Shown: positions 35,708-45,595 of the stretch, in pieces
How positions within the stretch are numbered: position 1 is the first letter of the stretch
Layout of the letters: each line of letters begins with the position of its first letter
From: Pseudolabrys sp. FHR47
Lineage (GTDB): Bacteria > Pseudomonadota > Alphaproteobacteria > Rhizobiales > Xanthobacteraceae
Reading direction: 5' to 3'
Assembly: GCF_005153485.1 (NCBI RefSeq)
Contig: NZ_CP039740.1
Span: forward strand, 1,615,001 to 1,679,000
Length of the DNA: 64,000 nucleotides
The notes under the pieces: model-generated
What the model was told of the DNA's origin: nothing
What the model saw: the letters and a program-made list of their open reading frames with translations, nothing else
Databases searched by the model: none
Position numbers and translations under genes: made by a program

Positions 35708-35926
35708 TCAGTCTTTTGTCTCAAAACGAGAGTTCCGTACCGGAACATGTATCGCGACGGCACGAAGCTCCGCCACAGGCTTACCGCTGGCGGTCGCGGC
35801 CTGAAGGCATTCCTCGGCCATGCGCAAAAGGTTGGCCCCGACGCTCTCGTCGAGGCTGGCATCGGCCAGCTTCCGACAAAGCTGGGCATGAGCCATCAAG
35901 CGCTCGGCCACCTTCGATTGTGCCAC
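35708..35926 (-). CDS. Small hypothetical protein
   Basis: A 72-residue protein, mostly helical, with AQLCRKLADASLDESVGANLLRMAEECLQAA, like the small Rhizobiales proteins having an A-x-x-C-R-x-L-A pattern. The GTG start is chosen because GGGAG lies seven bases before it; the next Met is ten codons later. The gap of about 120 bases to the neighbouring secreted-protein gene holds nothing seen. Function unknown. Confidence 0.55.
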   Translation of the reverse strand: MAQSKVAERLMAHAQLCRKLADASLDESVGANLLRMAEECLQAATASGKPVAELRAVAIHVPVRNSRFETKD

Positions 35927-36025
35927 GTCTCGCTCCCTGACACGAAAAGTTGTCCCTTGGATACATTCGTACCAAGACGGGAAAATGCGGCATTGATCCC
36001 GATCAAACAAATACCGGGTGTGAAC

Positions 36026-37021
36026 TCAGCCCCAAAGCGCGGGTTCTGGCGGAAAGACCAGGCTGCCGTCATAATTTAGGCCCGGCGCGCGGTCGTGCGC
36101 CAGCAGGAGCGGGCCGTCGAGGTCGGTGAACTGTGCCGATTGAGCCAGCAGCACGGCGGGCGCCATGGACAGCGACGTCGCCACCATGCAGCCGGCCATG
36201 ATCGCGAGTCCTGAGGCGCGCGCCGCCTCCGCCATGGCCAGCGCCTCGGTCAAGCCGCCGGCTTTGTCGAGCTTGATATTCACCGCATCGTATCTGTCCT
36301 TCAGGGCCGCGAGCGAGGCGCGGTCATGCGCGCTTTCGTCGGCGCAGATCGGAATGGGATGCGGCATGCGCGCGAGCGCCGCGTCGCGGCCCTCGGGCAA
36401 TGGCTGCTCGACCAGCGTGACGCCAGCCTTGGCGCAGGCGTCGAGATTGGCGGCAAGGTCGGCCTCGGCCCAGCCTTCGTTTGCGTCGACGATGAGCGTC
36501 GCTCTCGGCGCGGCGGCGCGCACCGCGGCGATACGCGCCGGATCGCCGCCATTGTCGGCGCTGCCACCGAGCTTGATCTTCAGCAACGGACGATGCGCGG
36601 CCCGCGCAGCCGCCTGCGCCATGGTGTGCGGATCGGCCAGCGAAATCGTGAAGGCGGTGGTCAGCGGCTTCGGCGCGGGGAGGCCGGCGAGTTCATGAAC
36701 GCGGCGGCCGCTGCGTTTGGCTTCCAGGTCCCAGAAGGCGCAGTCGAGCGCGTTGCGTGCCGCGCCCGGCGGCATGGCCCGCTGCAGGCCAATGCGGTCG
36801 AGGCCATCGGCCAGGGCCCCGCGCACCGCCTCGATCGCGGCTGTCACATTGTCGGTGGATTCGCCGTAACGCGCGTAGGGAACACATTCGCCGCGACCGG
36901 CCACGGCGCCATCGGACAGCGTCGCAACGACCACAATGGCCTCGGTTTTTGCCCCGCGGCTGATCGAAAACGTACCGGCAATCGGGAAACGTTCGACGGC
37001 GATGCTGAGGGTGACGGCCAC
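36026..37021 (-). CDS. Dipeptide epimerase (L-Ala-D/L-Glu epimerase-like, enolase superfamily)
   Basis: A 331-residue enolase-superfamily enzyme. The acid-base Lys pair is LKIKLG (K148, K150), metal ligands are VDANEGW (D179), VEQPLP (E205) and ADES (D228), and the opposite base is NIKLDKAGG (K250). This set identifies the muconate-lactonizing subgroup with Ala-Glu epimerase members, which recycle peptidoglycan peptides. Dipeptide specificity is inferred. Confidence 0.88.
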   Translation of the reverse strand: MAVTLSIAVERFPIAGTFSISRGAKTEAIVVVATLSDGAVAGRGECVPYARYGESTDNVTAAIEAVRGALADGLDRIGLQRAMPPGAARNALDCAFWDLEAKRSGRRVHELAGLPAPKPLTTAFTISLADPHTMAQAAARAAHRPLLKIKLGGSADNGGDPARIAAVRAAAPRATLIVDANEGWAEADLAANLDACAKAGVTLVEQPLPEGRDAALARMPHPIPICADESAHDRASLAALKDRYDAVNIKLDKAGGLTEALAMAEAARASGLAIMAGCMVATSLSMAPAVLLAQSAQFTDLDGPLLLAHDRAPGLNYDGSLVFPPEPALWG

Positions 37022-37181
37022 GCGAATAACCTTTGGGCGGAGACGGCGGACGCAGGTGGGGATATCCGGGCTGTAGGGGCGGGGTCAAACCCGGAAGGCA
37101 GCCTAAATCCTTGAGAATCGGGGCTGGCCGATGCCCATTGGCGTCTCTATCTGAGCATTGGCGGGCGCAGGAGCGAGAAGT

Positions 37182-38318
37182 TTGAGAGGCGACCCATTCC
37201 TGCAGGAAACCCTGCAAGGCGACAGGCTGGCCGTCACGGGCGGCGGCGCCTGGACGGCCGCCCATGCGCGCGTCCTGGATTCGCAGATCGTCGGACTCAC
37301 CCGTCGCCATCGCGGCGTGAAGACCGTCTCCATCGATATGGGGCAGGTCGAACAGCTCGACACCTTCGGCGCCTGGCTGCTCGAAAAGCTTGTGCGCGAG
37401 GCGCAGGCGAACGGCGCCAAGGCCGAAGTCACCGGCCTCAAGGCGGACTACAGCGCGCTGATCGACGAGATGCACCAGGTCGATCTCGAGCCGCTGCGCA
37501 AGCGCCACGCGGCCGGCTCCTTCGTCTATGCGCTGTCGTCGATCGGCGAGAACATCAGCGCGGTCGGCGGTTCGCTGCTCGCCATCGTCAACATGTTCGG
37601 CGCGCTGGTCACCGCGATCCTGCGCGTGCTGACGCGGCCGCAGACTTTCCGCATGACGTCGCTGGTGCATCAGCTCGACATGGTGGCGTGGCGGGCGGTG
37701 CCGATCATCCTGCTCATCACCTTCCTGATCGGCTGTATCATCGCCCAGCAGGGTCTGTTTCATTTCCGCAAGTTCGGCGCCGACGTCTATGTCGTCGACA
37801 TGGTCGGCATCCTGGTGCTGCGCGAACTTGGCGTGCTGATCGTCTGCATCATGGTCGCCGGCCGCTCCGGCTCGGCCTACACCGCTGAGCTCGGCTCGAT
37901 GAAAATGCGCGAGGAGATCGACGCGCTCAAGACCATGGGCTTCGATCCGACCGAGGTGCTGATCTTGCCGCGCATCCTCGCGCTCATCATAGGCGTGCCG
38001 ATCCTGACCTTCATCGGTTCGATGGCAGCGCTGTACGGCGGCGGACTGGTATGCTGGCTCTATGGCGGCATCGCGCCGGACATCTTCCTGTCGCGCCTGA
38101 AGGAAGCGATCGCGCTCAATACGTTCCAGGTCGGCATGATCAAGGCGCCGTTCATGGCGCTGGTGATCGGCGTGGTCGCCTGCGTCGAGGGCCTCGCGGT
38201 GAAGGGCTCCGCGGAATCGCTCGGCCGCCAGACCACCGCGTCGGTGGTCGAGGCGATCTTCCTCGTCATCGTGATGGACGGCCTGTTCGCCATCTTCTTT
38301 GCCTCGATCGGGATGTGA
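37182..38318 (+). CDS. mlaE: MlaE-family ABC permease with N-terminal STAS domain
   Basis: About 378 residues. The first ~100 form a STAS/MlaB-like domain (VKTVSIDMGQVEQLDTFGAWLLEKL); the rest is the MlaE permease with GCIIAQQGLFHFRKFGA, VAGRSGSAYTAELGSMK and MREEIDALKTMGFDP, and about six membrane helices. With the next two genes it forms an Mla-type lipid transporter that keeps outer-membrane phospholipid balance. The start is unclear: a TTG at 37182 behind GGAG is preferred to a TTG at 37158. No mlaC gene is adjacent. Confidence 0.9.
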   Translation: MRGDPFLQETLQGDRLAVTGGGAWTAAHARVLDSQIVGLTRRHRGVKTVSIDMGQVEQLDTFGAWLLEKLVREAQANGAKAEVTGLKADYSALIDEMHQVDLEPLRKRHAAGSFVYALSSIGENISAVGGSLLAIVNMFGALVTAILRVLTRPQTFRMTSLVHQLDMVAWRAVPIILLITFLIGCIIAQQGLFHFRKFGADVYVVDMVGILVLRELGVLIVCIMVAGRSGSAYTAELGSMKMREEIDALKTMGFDPTEVLILPRILALIIGVPILTFIGSMAALYGGGLVCWLYGGIAPDIFLSRLKEAIALNTFQVGMIKAPFMALVIGVVACVEGLAVKGSAESLGRQTTASVVEAIFLVIVMDGLFAIFFASIGM

Positions 38319-38321
38319 GCG

Positions 38322-39128
38322 ATGGCCGCCGGCAACGGAAAACGCGAAACGATCATCGAGGCGCGCGGCGTCGAAGTCGGCTTCGGCGACCGCCTCGTAC
38401 TCAAGGGCGCCGATCTCGATGTCTATCGCGGCGAGATCCTCGGCTTCGTCGGCGGCTCCGGTGCGGGCAAGTCGGTGCTGATGCGCACCATCATCGGCCT
38501 CATCGGCAAGCGCGCCGGCACCATCAAGGTGCTGGGCCAGGATCTCGATCAGCTCGGCGACGAAGAGCGCCGCGCCATCGAGCGACGCTGGGGCGTGCTG
38601 TTTCAGCAGGGCGCGCTGTTTTCATCGCTGACCGTGATGGAGAATCTGCAGTTCACCGTGCGCGAAAACCTGCATCTGCCGCAGCGGCTGATGGACGAAC
38701 TGGCCGTGGCCAAGCTGGAAATGGTCGGCCTCGATGCCAGCGTCTGCGGCAAGTATCCGTCGGAACTGTCGGGCGGCATGACAAAACGAGTTGCTTTGGC
38801 GCGTGCCTTGGCGCTTGACCCGGAAATTGTGTTTCTGGACGAGCCGACCTCGGGCCTTGATCCTATCGGTGCCGGGGATTTCGACACTTTGATCGCCACG
38901 CTGCAGCGTGTTTTGGGCCTTACCGTTTACATGGTAACCCACGATCTCGACAGCCTGAGCACGGTCTGCGACCGCATCGCGGTCCTGTTCGACGGTAAGG
39001 TAATAGCGGCCGGTACCATGGAAACGATGCTCAAGTCCGAGCATCCGTGGATGAAGGAATACTTCCGTGGCAAGCGCGCGCGCGCGGCGATCGGCGCCCG
39101 CGAAGCGGCGCTGTCGGGAAATGGCTGA
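38322..39128 (+). CDS. mlaF: Mla-type ABC transporter ATP-binding protein
   Basis: A 268-residue ABC ATPase. Walker A is GGSGAGKS, the signature is LSGGMTKRVALARA, Walker B is EIVFLDEPTSGLDP with VTHDL as the H-loop. GGMTKR is characteristic of the MlaF branch. It begins three bases after the permease stop and 15 bases before the MCE protein gene, so all three are one operon for phospholipid transport. Confidence 0.95.
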   Translation: MAAGNGKRETIIEARGVEVGFGDRLVLKGADLDVYRGEILGFVGGSGAGKSVLMRTIIGLIGKRAGTIKVLGQDLDQLGDEERRAIERRWGVLFQQGALFSSLTVMENLQFTVRENLHLPQRLMDELAVAKLEMVGLDASVCGKYPSELSGGMTKRVALARALALDPEIVFLDEPTSGLDPIGAGDFDTLIATLQRVLGLTVYMVTHDLDSLSTVCDRIAVLFDGKVIAAGTMETMLKSEHPWMKEYFRGKRARAAIGAREAALSGNG

Positions 39129-39143
39129 ACTGGAGCGGGTTGG

Positions 39144-40124
39144 ATGGAAACGCGAGCGAACTACGTACTGATCGGAGCGTTCACGCTGGCCGTGGTCGCC
39201 GGCGTGTTCGGCTTCATCTACTGGTTCCAGAACATCGGCGGCACCGGCGAACGGCTTCGCTACAGCATCGTGTTCGACGGCTCGGTGTCCGGCCTGCGCA
39301 CCGGCGCGACCGTGCTGTTCAACGGCATCCGCGTCGGCGAGGTGACCGGGCTGCAGCTCGACCCGTCGAAGCCCAAGCAGGTGGTTGCGACGCTGTCGGT
39401 CGACAAATCCGTGACGGTTCGTGAGGACACCCGGATCGGTCTCGAATTTCAGGGCCTGACCGGCATCGCTTCGGTGTCGCTGATCGGCGGCAGTTCGGCC
39501 GCGAAGGCACTCGTCGGCGCCAACGCCGGCGAAACGCCACCCGTGATGGTGGCGCCGGCAAGCGCGACGCAAGACGTGACACAGGTCGCGCGCGACGTCA
39601 TGCGCAAGGTTGACGAATTCATCACCCAAAACCAGCAGTCGTTCAATGCGGCGTTGCAGAACATCGAGAAGTTCACCGGCACGCTGGCGAACAACTCGGC
39701 GAAGATCGATCAGACGCTCACCAATATCGAGAAGTTCACCGCCGCGCTCGGCGCCAATTCGGACAACATCGACAAGACGCTGGCGAATATCGAGCGCTTC
39801 ACCGGCGCGCTGGGCCGCAATTCCGATCGTATCGACCGCATTGCGCAGGGGCTCGAAGGATTGACCGGCGGGCCGGACGGCAAGGGCGGCGACATCAACG
39901 AGGCGGCACGCTCGATCAAGACGCTGGCCGACAATCTCGACAAGCGCACCGAGGCGCTGACGCTCGACATTGCGCGGCTGGCGCGGACCGGCACGCGCAC
40001 GCTGACGACCATCGACAAGGCCGCCAAAAACTTCGACGCCAATCCGAGCCGCATCATCTGGGGCGGCGAGCCGCCGGACGCCGACAAGAAGCCTGTACAG
40101 CCGCGCACGCCGGCGGTGCGCTGA
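39144..40124 (+). CDS. mlaD: MCE-domain (MlaD-like) substrate-binding protein with internal repeats
   Basis: A 326-residue protein anchored by one N-terminal helix (about residues 7-27). The MCE domain follows (IVFDGSVSGLRTGATVLFNGIRVGEV, and LEFQGLTGIASVSLIGG). Residues 173-232 are three 21-residue units starting NIEKFTG/NIEKFTA/NIERFTG and coded by 63-base repeats at 39660-39839; they predict an alpha-helical needle as in elongated MCE proteins. Last gene of the Mla operon, ending at a bidirectional terminator. Confidence 0.92.
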   Translation: METRANYVLIGAFTLAVVAGVFGFIYWFQNIGGTGERLRYSIVFDGSVSGLRTGATVLFNGIRVGEVTGLQLDPSKPKQVVATLSVDKSVTVREDTRIGLEFQGLTGIASVSLIGGSSAAKALVGANAGETPPVMVAPASATQDVTQVARDVMRKVDEFITQNQQSFNAALQNIEKFTGTLANNSAKIDQTLTNIEKFTAALGANSDNIDKTLANIERFTGALGRNSDRIDRIAQGLEGLTGGPDGKGGDINEAARSIKTLADNLDKRTEALTLDIARLARTGTRTLTTIDKAAKNFDANPSRIIWGGEPPDADKKPVQPRTPAVR

Positions 40125-40186
40125 GTCTCTTCCTCCCCTCTCCTCCAAGGGGAGAGGGGAAGAAAGAACGAGTACCGATCTAAAGA

Positions 40187-40216
40187 AACGGGCGCCGGTG
40201 AGGGCGCCCGTTTTGA
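40187..40216. terminator. Bidirectional terminator between mlaD and the GPR-like gene
   Basis: Ten-pair stem AACGGGCGCC/GGCGCCCGTT with loop GGTGAG; T-rich on both strands (TTTTGATTT and TTTCTTT). A CTCTCCCC...GGGGAGAGG repeat sits at 40133-40158 just before it. Confidence 0.88.
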
Positions 40217-40237
40217 TTTGCGATCAGTGCGCCGCGT

Positions 40238-43200
40238 TTACGCGTTGTCGAAGCGGCCCGCCGCATGCGCCAGCATGGTGTAGACCTTGCCGGTTTCCGA
40301 AGTCAGGTAGGTGCGCGCCACCACCTGGCCGCGGTCGTCGCGGGAGACCTCCTCGAGGAGCCGTTCGAACTCGCCGATATAGCGGTCGACCGTCTGCTTG
40401 AACTCACGGTCGGCGCGATACTTGCGGCGGATCTCGTCGAAGGCCTGCTGGCCCTGCAGGGTGTAGAGGCGGCGCGTGAACACGTTGCGTTCGCCGCGCT
40501 TGTAGCGGTCCCACAGATCGGCCGCGGCTTCGTGATCGATCATGCGCGCGATATCGACCGACAGGCTGTCGAGCGACTCGATCGAATGCCGGGCGGAGCG
40601 GTCCTCGCCGCGAGCGCTGTCCCGGTCGCGACCGGTCTCGCGCGCCGGCTCGCGGGCCGATTCCCGTCCGTAGTCGCGGGCAGGCTCACGGATTTGCGGC
40701 TCATTGTCCTCGCGCGAGGCGCGCGACAAGAGATCGCTCAGCCAGCCGGTCTTGCCGCCGGATGACGGCGCGGCGCTGGGCGGCGCAGCCGGTTCGGCGC
40801 GGCGCGGCGCCTGCGACGGCGTGTAGCCGAGGTCACGCGGCGGGGCCGGGCGGGGCGCCGGTTCGGCGCGGGCGACCTGTTCGCGGCCGCCGATCACAGC
40901 GAGCGTCGGTTCGTCGCGGAAGCGGCGCTGGGCCGGCTCGACGGCATCGAGATTGCGGCCATGGCGGGCGACGATGCGGTTGAGTTCGGCCAGTGCCTCG
41001 ATCTGATCGACGATGGCGCGGCGCATCTGCGCAGCGTTCTCGGCGGTCTCCTGCGGCAGTTCGAATACGCCGCGGCGGAGCTCGGTGCGCGTGGCCTCGA
41101 GCTCGCGCTGCATCTCCGACGCCATCTGCTTCATTTCCTGAACCGTGTCGGCATAGCGCTGGGCAGCCTCGCGGAAGTAGCTTTCGGTATCTTCTGACGA
41201 CTGCTCGTACATGCGGCGCACACCCTTGGCGGCGTCGGCGAAGCGGTCCTGCAGGCCGCGGAACATCGATTCCGCCTCCGACGAGGTCTGCGCATAGACT
41301 TGGTTCATGGTCTCGACCGTGCGGCGGCGCTCGGTTTCCGCCGTCTCGCGCACGATTTCGTACTGCTCGGTGATGGCGCGGGTGCCATCGGCGCTCGATT
41401 CCGACACCAGACGCGCGACCTCGCGGGCGCGGGCGGACGCGGCTTCGAGCGACTCGTCGAGCAGGCCCGAGAAGCGCTTGAGGCGCTGCTCGATATCCTC
41501 GGTGCGGATGTCGAGGGTAGCGACCAGCGAGTCGAGCTGCACGCGGCGTTCGTTGACGTGCTCCTCGGTCTTGCGGTTGCTGTCGTCGATGATGGCGGCG
41601 GCCTTGGCGAGATCGCGGCCGTGCGCATCGAACTGGGTGGCGAGCTGGCCGAGATCGCGCAGCGCGTCGGCGGTGAGGCCGCGGAAGCCGGAGATCGTCG
41701 TCTCGATGCGATCGGTGGCGTCGGTGGTCGAGCCGTTGACGCGCTCCATCGCGTCGACGAACTCCGAAACGCGCCGCATCAAGGTGTCTTCCAGCGCGCT
41801 CATGTTCTCGTGCGAGCCGGACAGGACTTCCTGCAGCATGATGTTGGCTTCGCGCAGGCGCTCGAACAAAGCGGTGGTGTCGGAGCGCAGCATGTTGTGC
41901 GCTTCCATCATCTCGGTGACGGTCGAGGTCGCGGTTTCGCGCGAGCGCTCGATGGCCTTGGCCGCGGTCTCCTGCAGATCGTTCAGCGTGCGGTTCACCG
42001 AATTGGCCGCGGTCTCGCCGGCGGTGTTGATCATGCGCGTGATCTCGGCGCCGTTCTCGGCGACGGTGCGGCTGAAAGCCAAGCCCTTGTCGCTGATCTC
42101 GCTGAGCGCCTGATCGGCCGCGCGGGTGATGTCGGCGGCGAACTGCTCGCTCTTCTCGGTGAGGGCGCTGAGCACGCCGCTGCTGCGATCCGAGAGCACC
42201 TCGGCCATTTCGTGGGTGCGCTTGCCGACGGTCTCGGCGATCTCCGCGGTCTGCTTGCTGACGGTCTCGGCGATCTCCGCAGTCTGCTTGCTGACGGTCT
42301 CGGTGATTTCCGCGGTACGCTTGCCAACCGTCTCGGCAATTTCCTCGGTGCGCGCGGTGATGTTGCGGGCCACCTCGTCGGACAGGCCGGTGAGGGTCTT
42401 TTCGGCGCTCGCCGCGCTGTCGCGGATGGCGTCGGCGGTGGAGGTGGACAGCGAGGTCAGCGCGGCCTCCGCCTCCGAGGTGTTGGAGCGGATGGTGTTC
42501 GACAGCGCCTCGACGCGGGATTGCAGCGTCTCGGCCGCGGCGGTGGCCCGGCTTTCGAGTTCGCTGGAGACGGCCGAAGTGCGGTCGACCAGAAGCTCTT
42601 CGATGCGGTTGATGCGGCCGTCGAGCGTTTCGGTGACCTCGAGCGCGCGGGTGCCGAGCGTCTTGTCCATCTCGCCGATCTTGGCGCCGATGGCGTCGGC
42701 GACTTCGGCGCCGCGGGTGTTGATGGTGCCGGTGATGTCGCCGATGCGCTTGTCGAGCGCGGCGACGATCTCGTTGCCGCCGTCGTTGAGCGTGTTGGCG
42801 AGATCGGTGACGCGCACGCCGAGCAGGTCTTCGAACTGGACGAGGCGCTTGTCGAGCGTGGCGGAGAGGGCGTCGGTGCGGCCGGTGACGCGGTCGTCGA
42901 ACGAGTCGAGATAGGCGCGCATGGCCGCGGCGACATCGTCGGTACGCTGACCGAGGCGCTCGATGAGTTCGCTGCCGTAGGTCTTCACGGTGTGGTCGAA
43001 CTCGGCGACGTGGCGTGTGATCAGGCCGCCGAGCGCCGTGGAATCGCGCGCGATCTTTTCGGACAGCGCGGTGCCGTTCTGATCGAACACCGCTTCGAAG
43101 GCCTTGAGACGCTCGATGAGCATCGCTTCGGTCTGTTCGTTGCGATTGTCGAGAGTCGCCGAAAGCTGCTCGGCATTGCGGCGGAAGGTGTCGGCGATCG

Positions 43201-44620
43201 ATTGGCTGCGTGCCGCCAAGGTCTCGTTGGTGACGGTGCCGGTCTGTTCGATACGAGCAACGACGTCGCCGCCGCGGGTGCTGATGGCCTCGACCAGTTG
43301 CTCGGAACGGGCGGCGAGCTGATCGGCGATCTCGGCCGAATTCTTCGCCAGCGCCGCGGCGTATTGCTCCGAACGCGCCGACATCGCATCGGTGAGCTGC
43401 TGCGAGCGGGTCGCCATAGCGTCGATGGTGCCTTGCGTCTTCTGCGAGAATCCCTGCGCCACCTGATCGAGGCGGGCGGCCATCATCTGCTGCAGGCGCG
43501 CCGCCATGTCGGCGAATTCGTCGTGGATGTGGTCGGACTTGAAGGTCAAGCTCTCCGACAGCCGGTCGCTGGCCGAGGCGATGGCGGAGGTGGCGCGGTC
43601 GCTGGTGGTCTCCAGGCGCTCGAGCAAAGTGGAGCCGCGCTCGCCGAGCGCGTCGATCATGGAATCGCCGGCATGGCCGAGCGCCAAGGTGATGTGTTCG
43701 CCCTTCTCGGTGAGTGAGCGGGTGACGCGCTGCGCCACGTCGTTGACCTTCTCGGCGACCAGATCGCCGACCGAGGTGATGTCGTGCGACAGATCGAGGT
43801 GCACGGCGCCGATCGCCTTGCGCACCTGATCGGCCTGGCTGACCAGCGTTTCGCGCTGGTTGTTCAGTTCGGACAGCAGGTCGCGGATGCGCACTTCGTT
43901 GTCGTTATAGGCGCGCTCCAGCGCCGACACTTCGTTGTGCACCAGCGCCTCGAGCTCGGCGGCGCGCGCCAGCGCGCGCTCGACGCCGTCGCCCATGGCG
44001 GTGACTTCGCGGCGGATGGCCTGGCCGACCGAGACGATCTGGTCGCGCGCGGCGGTTTCCGGCTGGGCAAGCCGCATCGCGACTTCCGCCATCGACTCGG
44101 CGACAAGGCGCAGATCCTGCGAGCGGCTGAACAGGTGGGCGAGGACGTAGAAGAAGATCACCGGCACGATCACGGCGCTGGCGATGCCGGCGACGGTGGC
44201 AACGCCGAGGTTCGGCGCATCGAGCATCGGCAGGAGTTCGGCGCGTGACAGATAGACCAGCGCGGCGGCGCCGGCGGTCCACGCAAAGGCGGCGGCGGTA
44301 GCGATGGCATACGGCGCGCGGGCGCGTCGGCCGCGCAGCGTCTGCAGGATCGAGCCCATGCTGGCGGCATCGTCATTGGCCGGCAGACGCGGCACGCCTT
44401 CGCCGGCCCACTGCGGCGCGGGCTCGGGTTCGCGGAACAGGTCCGGCGTGACCGGCGGCGCGTCGAATTCGAAGGTATCGGACTTGTCGGGGGCGGCCGG
44501 GGCAGGGCCCTCGGCGACGGTGTCCTTGCGCGGGGCGCTGATATGGACGTTGAGCGCGTCCTCGAGAGCGGCCATTGCCTGGTCCGTTGCCGTCTTGGAC
44601 TGCTGCGGATTGTTCGCCAT
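40238..44620 (-). CDS. Growth pole ring (GPR)-like giant coiled-coil membrane protein
   Basis: A 1460-residue protein. Residues 1-100 are Pro-rich and disordered; two membrane helices follow (about 103-124 and 138-162). The rest up to about residue 1250 is an apolipoprotein-like helical rod of heptad and 11-residue repeats (A-E-I-x-E-T-V-x-K), then a Pro/Arg-rich linker and a conserved C-terminal domain with IARMIDHEAAADLWDRYKRGERNVFTRRLYTLQGQQAFDEI. This matches GPR of Agrobacterium (about 2100 residues), which forms a ring at the growing pole. The start ATG has GAGG nine bases upstream. Confidence 0.82.
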   Translation of the reverse strand: MANNPQQSKTATDQAMAALEDALNVHISAPRKDTVAEGPAPAAPDKSDTFEFDAPPVTPDLFREPEPAPQWAGEGVPRLPANDDAASMGSILQTLRGRRARAPYAIATAAAFAWTAGAAALVYLSRAELLPMLDAPNLGVATVAGIASAVIVPVIFFYVLAHLFSRSQDLRLVAESMAEVAMRLAQPETAARDQIVSVGQAIRREVTAMGDGVERALARAAELEALVHNEVSALERAYNDNEVRIRDLLSELNNQRETLVSQADQVRKAIGAVHLDLSHDITSVGDLVAEKVNDVAQRVTRSLTEKGEHITLALGHAGDSMIDALGERGSTLLERLETTSDRATSAIASASDRLSESLTFKSDHIHDEFADMAARLQQMMAARLDQVAQGFSQKTQGTIDAMATRSQQLTDAMSARSEQYAAALAKNSAEIADQLAARSEQLVEAISTRGGDVVARIEQTGTVTNETLAARSQSIADTFRRNAEQLSATLDNRNEQTEAMLIERLKAFEAVFDQNGTALSEKIARDSTALGGLITRHVAEFDHTVKTYGSELIERLGQRTDDVAAAMRAYLDSFDDRVTGRTDALSATLDKRLVQFEDLLGVRVTDLANTLNDGGNEIVAALDKRIGDITGTINTRGAEVADAIGAKIGEMDKTLGTRALEVTETLDGRINRIEELLVDRTSAVSSELESRATAAAETLQSRVEALSNTIRSNTSEAEAALTSLSTSTADAIRDSAASAEKTLTGLSDEVARNITARTEEIAETVGKRTAEITETVSKQTAEIAETVSKQTAEIAETVGKRTHEMAEVLSDRSSGVLSALTEKSEQFAADITRAADQALSEISDKGLAFSRTVAENGAEITRMINTAGETAANSVNRTLNDLQETAAKAIERSRETATSTVTEMMEAHNMLRSDTTALFERLREANIMLQEVLSGSHENMSALEDTLMRRVSEFVDAMERVNGSTTDATDRIETTISGFRGLTADALRDLGQLATQFDAHGRDLAKAAAIIDDSNRKTEEHVNERRVQLDSLVATLDIRTEDIEQRLKRFSGLLDESLEAASARAREVARLVSESSADGTRAITEQYEIVRETAETERRRTVETMNQVYAQTSSEAESMFRGLQDRFADAAKGVRRMYEQSSEDTESYFREAAQRYADTVQEMKQMASEMQRELEATRTELRRGVFELPQETAENAAQMRRAIVDQIEALAELNRIVARHGRNLDAVEPAQRRFRDEPTLAVIGGREQVARAEPAPRPAPPRDLGYTPSQAPRRAEPAAPPSAAPSSGGKTGWLSDLLSRASREDNEPQIREPARDYGRESAREPARETGRDRDSARGEDRSARHSIESLDSLSVDIARMIDHEAAADLWDRYKRGERNVFTRRLYTLQGQQAFDEIRRKYRADREFKQTVDRYIGEFERLLEEVSRDDRGQVVARTYLTSETGKVYTMLAHAAGRFDNA
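42231..42350. repeat. 33-bp tandem repeats within the GPR-like gene
   Basis: About three and a half copies of a 33-base unit starting GTCTCGGCGATCTCCGC on the plus strand at 42231, 42264, 42297 and 42330. They encode 11-residue helical units of the form AEIAETVSKQT on the minus strand. The copies differ at few positions, so expansion here is recent compared with the rest of the rod. Confidence 0.88.
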
Positions 44621-45143
44621 TTCGGGTCGCCTCGTTTTACGCCGCACTTCAAACGTCAGCTTGCGGCCCATTCGGACGAATTTGCCGCAATGTTTTGAGA
44701 CCCGCGCCGCATGTTCGCGCCGGGGCCTAGAGCCGGGGCCAAGAGATACCGGGGCGGAACCGTCATCCGCCTCCCCTCAATCGCCAGAAATTCATCCTAT
44801 CGTATTGGCAAAGCGAAAGAAACCGGACCGCTAAGGATGTTTTAATCATCGTTAATGGGCCTTAACCACAGTCCGGGCGGTGTCCCGGAACGTGCCAAGG
44901 TGCGGACCGGACAGGGATTTTCGCGATACCTCGGGCGGCCCTCCCATCGTCGATCAAGGACGACCTGAAGCGGCATTGCGGCGGCGGCGTGGCTAACCGC
45001 CTCCAGGCTCGCCCGACGGTTACGCTGGCCTTAACCACCGGGCCGGGTTCCGTCCTTTTTTGGCCGAGACGAGGGCCGGCATTTACCGGACCTTTGCGAG
45101 GAGCCGGCAAGCTGGCGCCGACATGGTCAGGGAGGCGGCAGCC
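44621..45143. other. Gene-free divergent promoter region
   Basis: About 520 bases between the GPR-like gene and the Hpt gene. Near 44842-44870 there are three TTAA boxes (TTAATCATCGTTAATGGGCC then TTAACC) with six-base spacing, reminiscent of but not matching the CtrA consensus TTAA-N7-TTAA. No RNA or gene is supported. Confidence 0.4.
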
Positions 45144-45503
45144 ATGGAAAGCGCGGCGCAGGTCAACGACGTGGTGCTCGACCGTGGGCATCTGTCCCGC
45201 ATGACGCTCGGCAATCACAGCCTTGAGCAGGAAGTGCTCGGGCTATTCGACCGTCAGGCCGAAATCCTGCTCCTGCGCATGCGCAAAAGTGACGGCGCCG
45301 GCGTCGGCGCGCTGGCTCATACCCTCAAGGGATCGGCCGCCGGTATCGGCGCCGCCGAAGTCGCTCGCGCCGCGGAGCTGACCGAACGTGCCGCCAAGGG
45401 TTCGGCCGAGGAGTGTTCGGCCGCGATCGACCGGCTGGCGGATGCCGTGGACAAGGCCCGCGCCATGATCGCCGAGCTGCTCAGCCAGCGTGCCGAAGCG
45501 TAA
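45144..45503 (+). CDS. Hpt-domain phosphotransfer protein
   Basis: A 119-residue helical protein with the histidine phosphotransfer motif AHTLKGSAAGIGA (phospho-accepting H59). It would pass phosphate between a hybrid kinase and a response regulator; neither is adjacent. The ATG at 45144 follows GGGAGG by eight bases; ATG 45123 is an alternative. It is followed by a ferredoxin gene that appears unrelated. Confidence 0.85.
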   Translation: MESAAQVNDVVLDRGHLSRMTLGNHSLEQEVLGLFDRQAEILLLRMRKSDGAGVGALAHTLKGSAAGIGAAEVARAAELTERAAKGSAEECSAAIDRLADAVDKARAMIAELLSQRAEA

Positions 45504-45595
45504 CGGGGCTACGGCTGGCATTCATTCCGGATTGACTATATACGGGGCGCGCCCGCTCTCAGGGCGCTTCCCCCAACGCGTTTCGAATTCGTCCC

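Noticed and set aside
42231..42350. Regular 33-base repeats that might suggest a CRISPR array
   Set aside because: Units are contiguous without spacers and encode 11-residue helical repeats in frame with the GPR-like gene.
41300..43717. An 805-codon open frame on the plus strand opposite the GPR-like gene
   Set aside because: It mirrors the codon bias of the minus-strand coiled-coil gene, has a low-complexity Gly/Ala/Arg-rich translation and no start signals; a shadow frame.
44842..44870. TTAA boxes as CtrA sites
   Set aside because: Spacing between boxes is six, not the seven bases of the CtrA consensus, and AT-rich TTAA is common in intergenic DNA.
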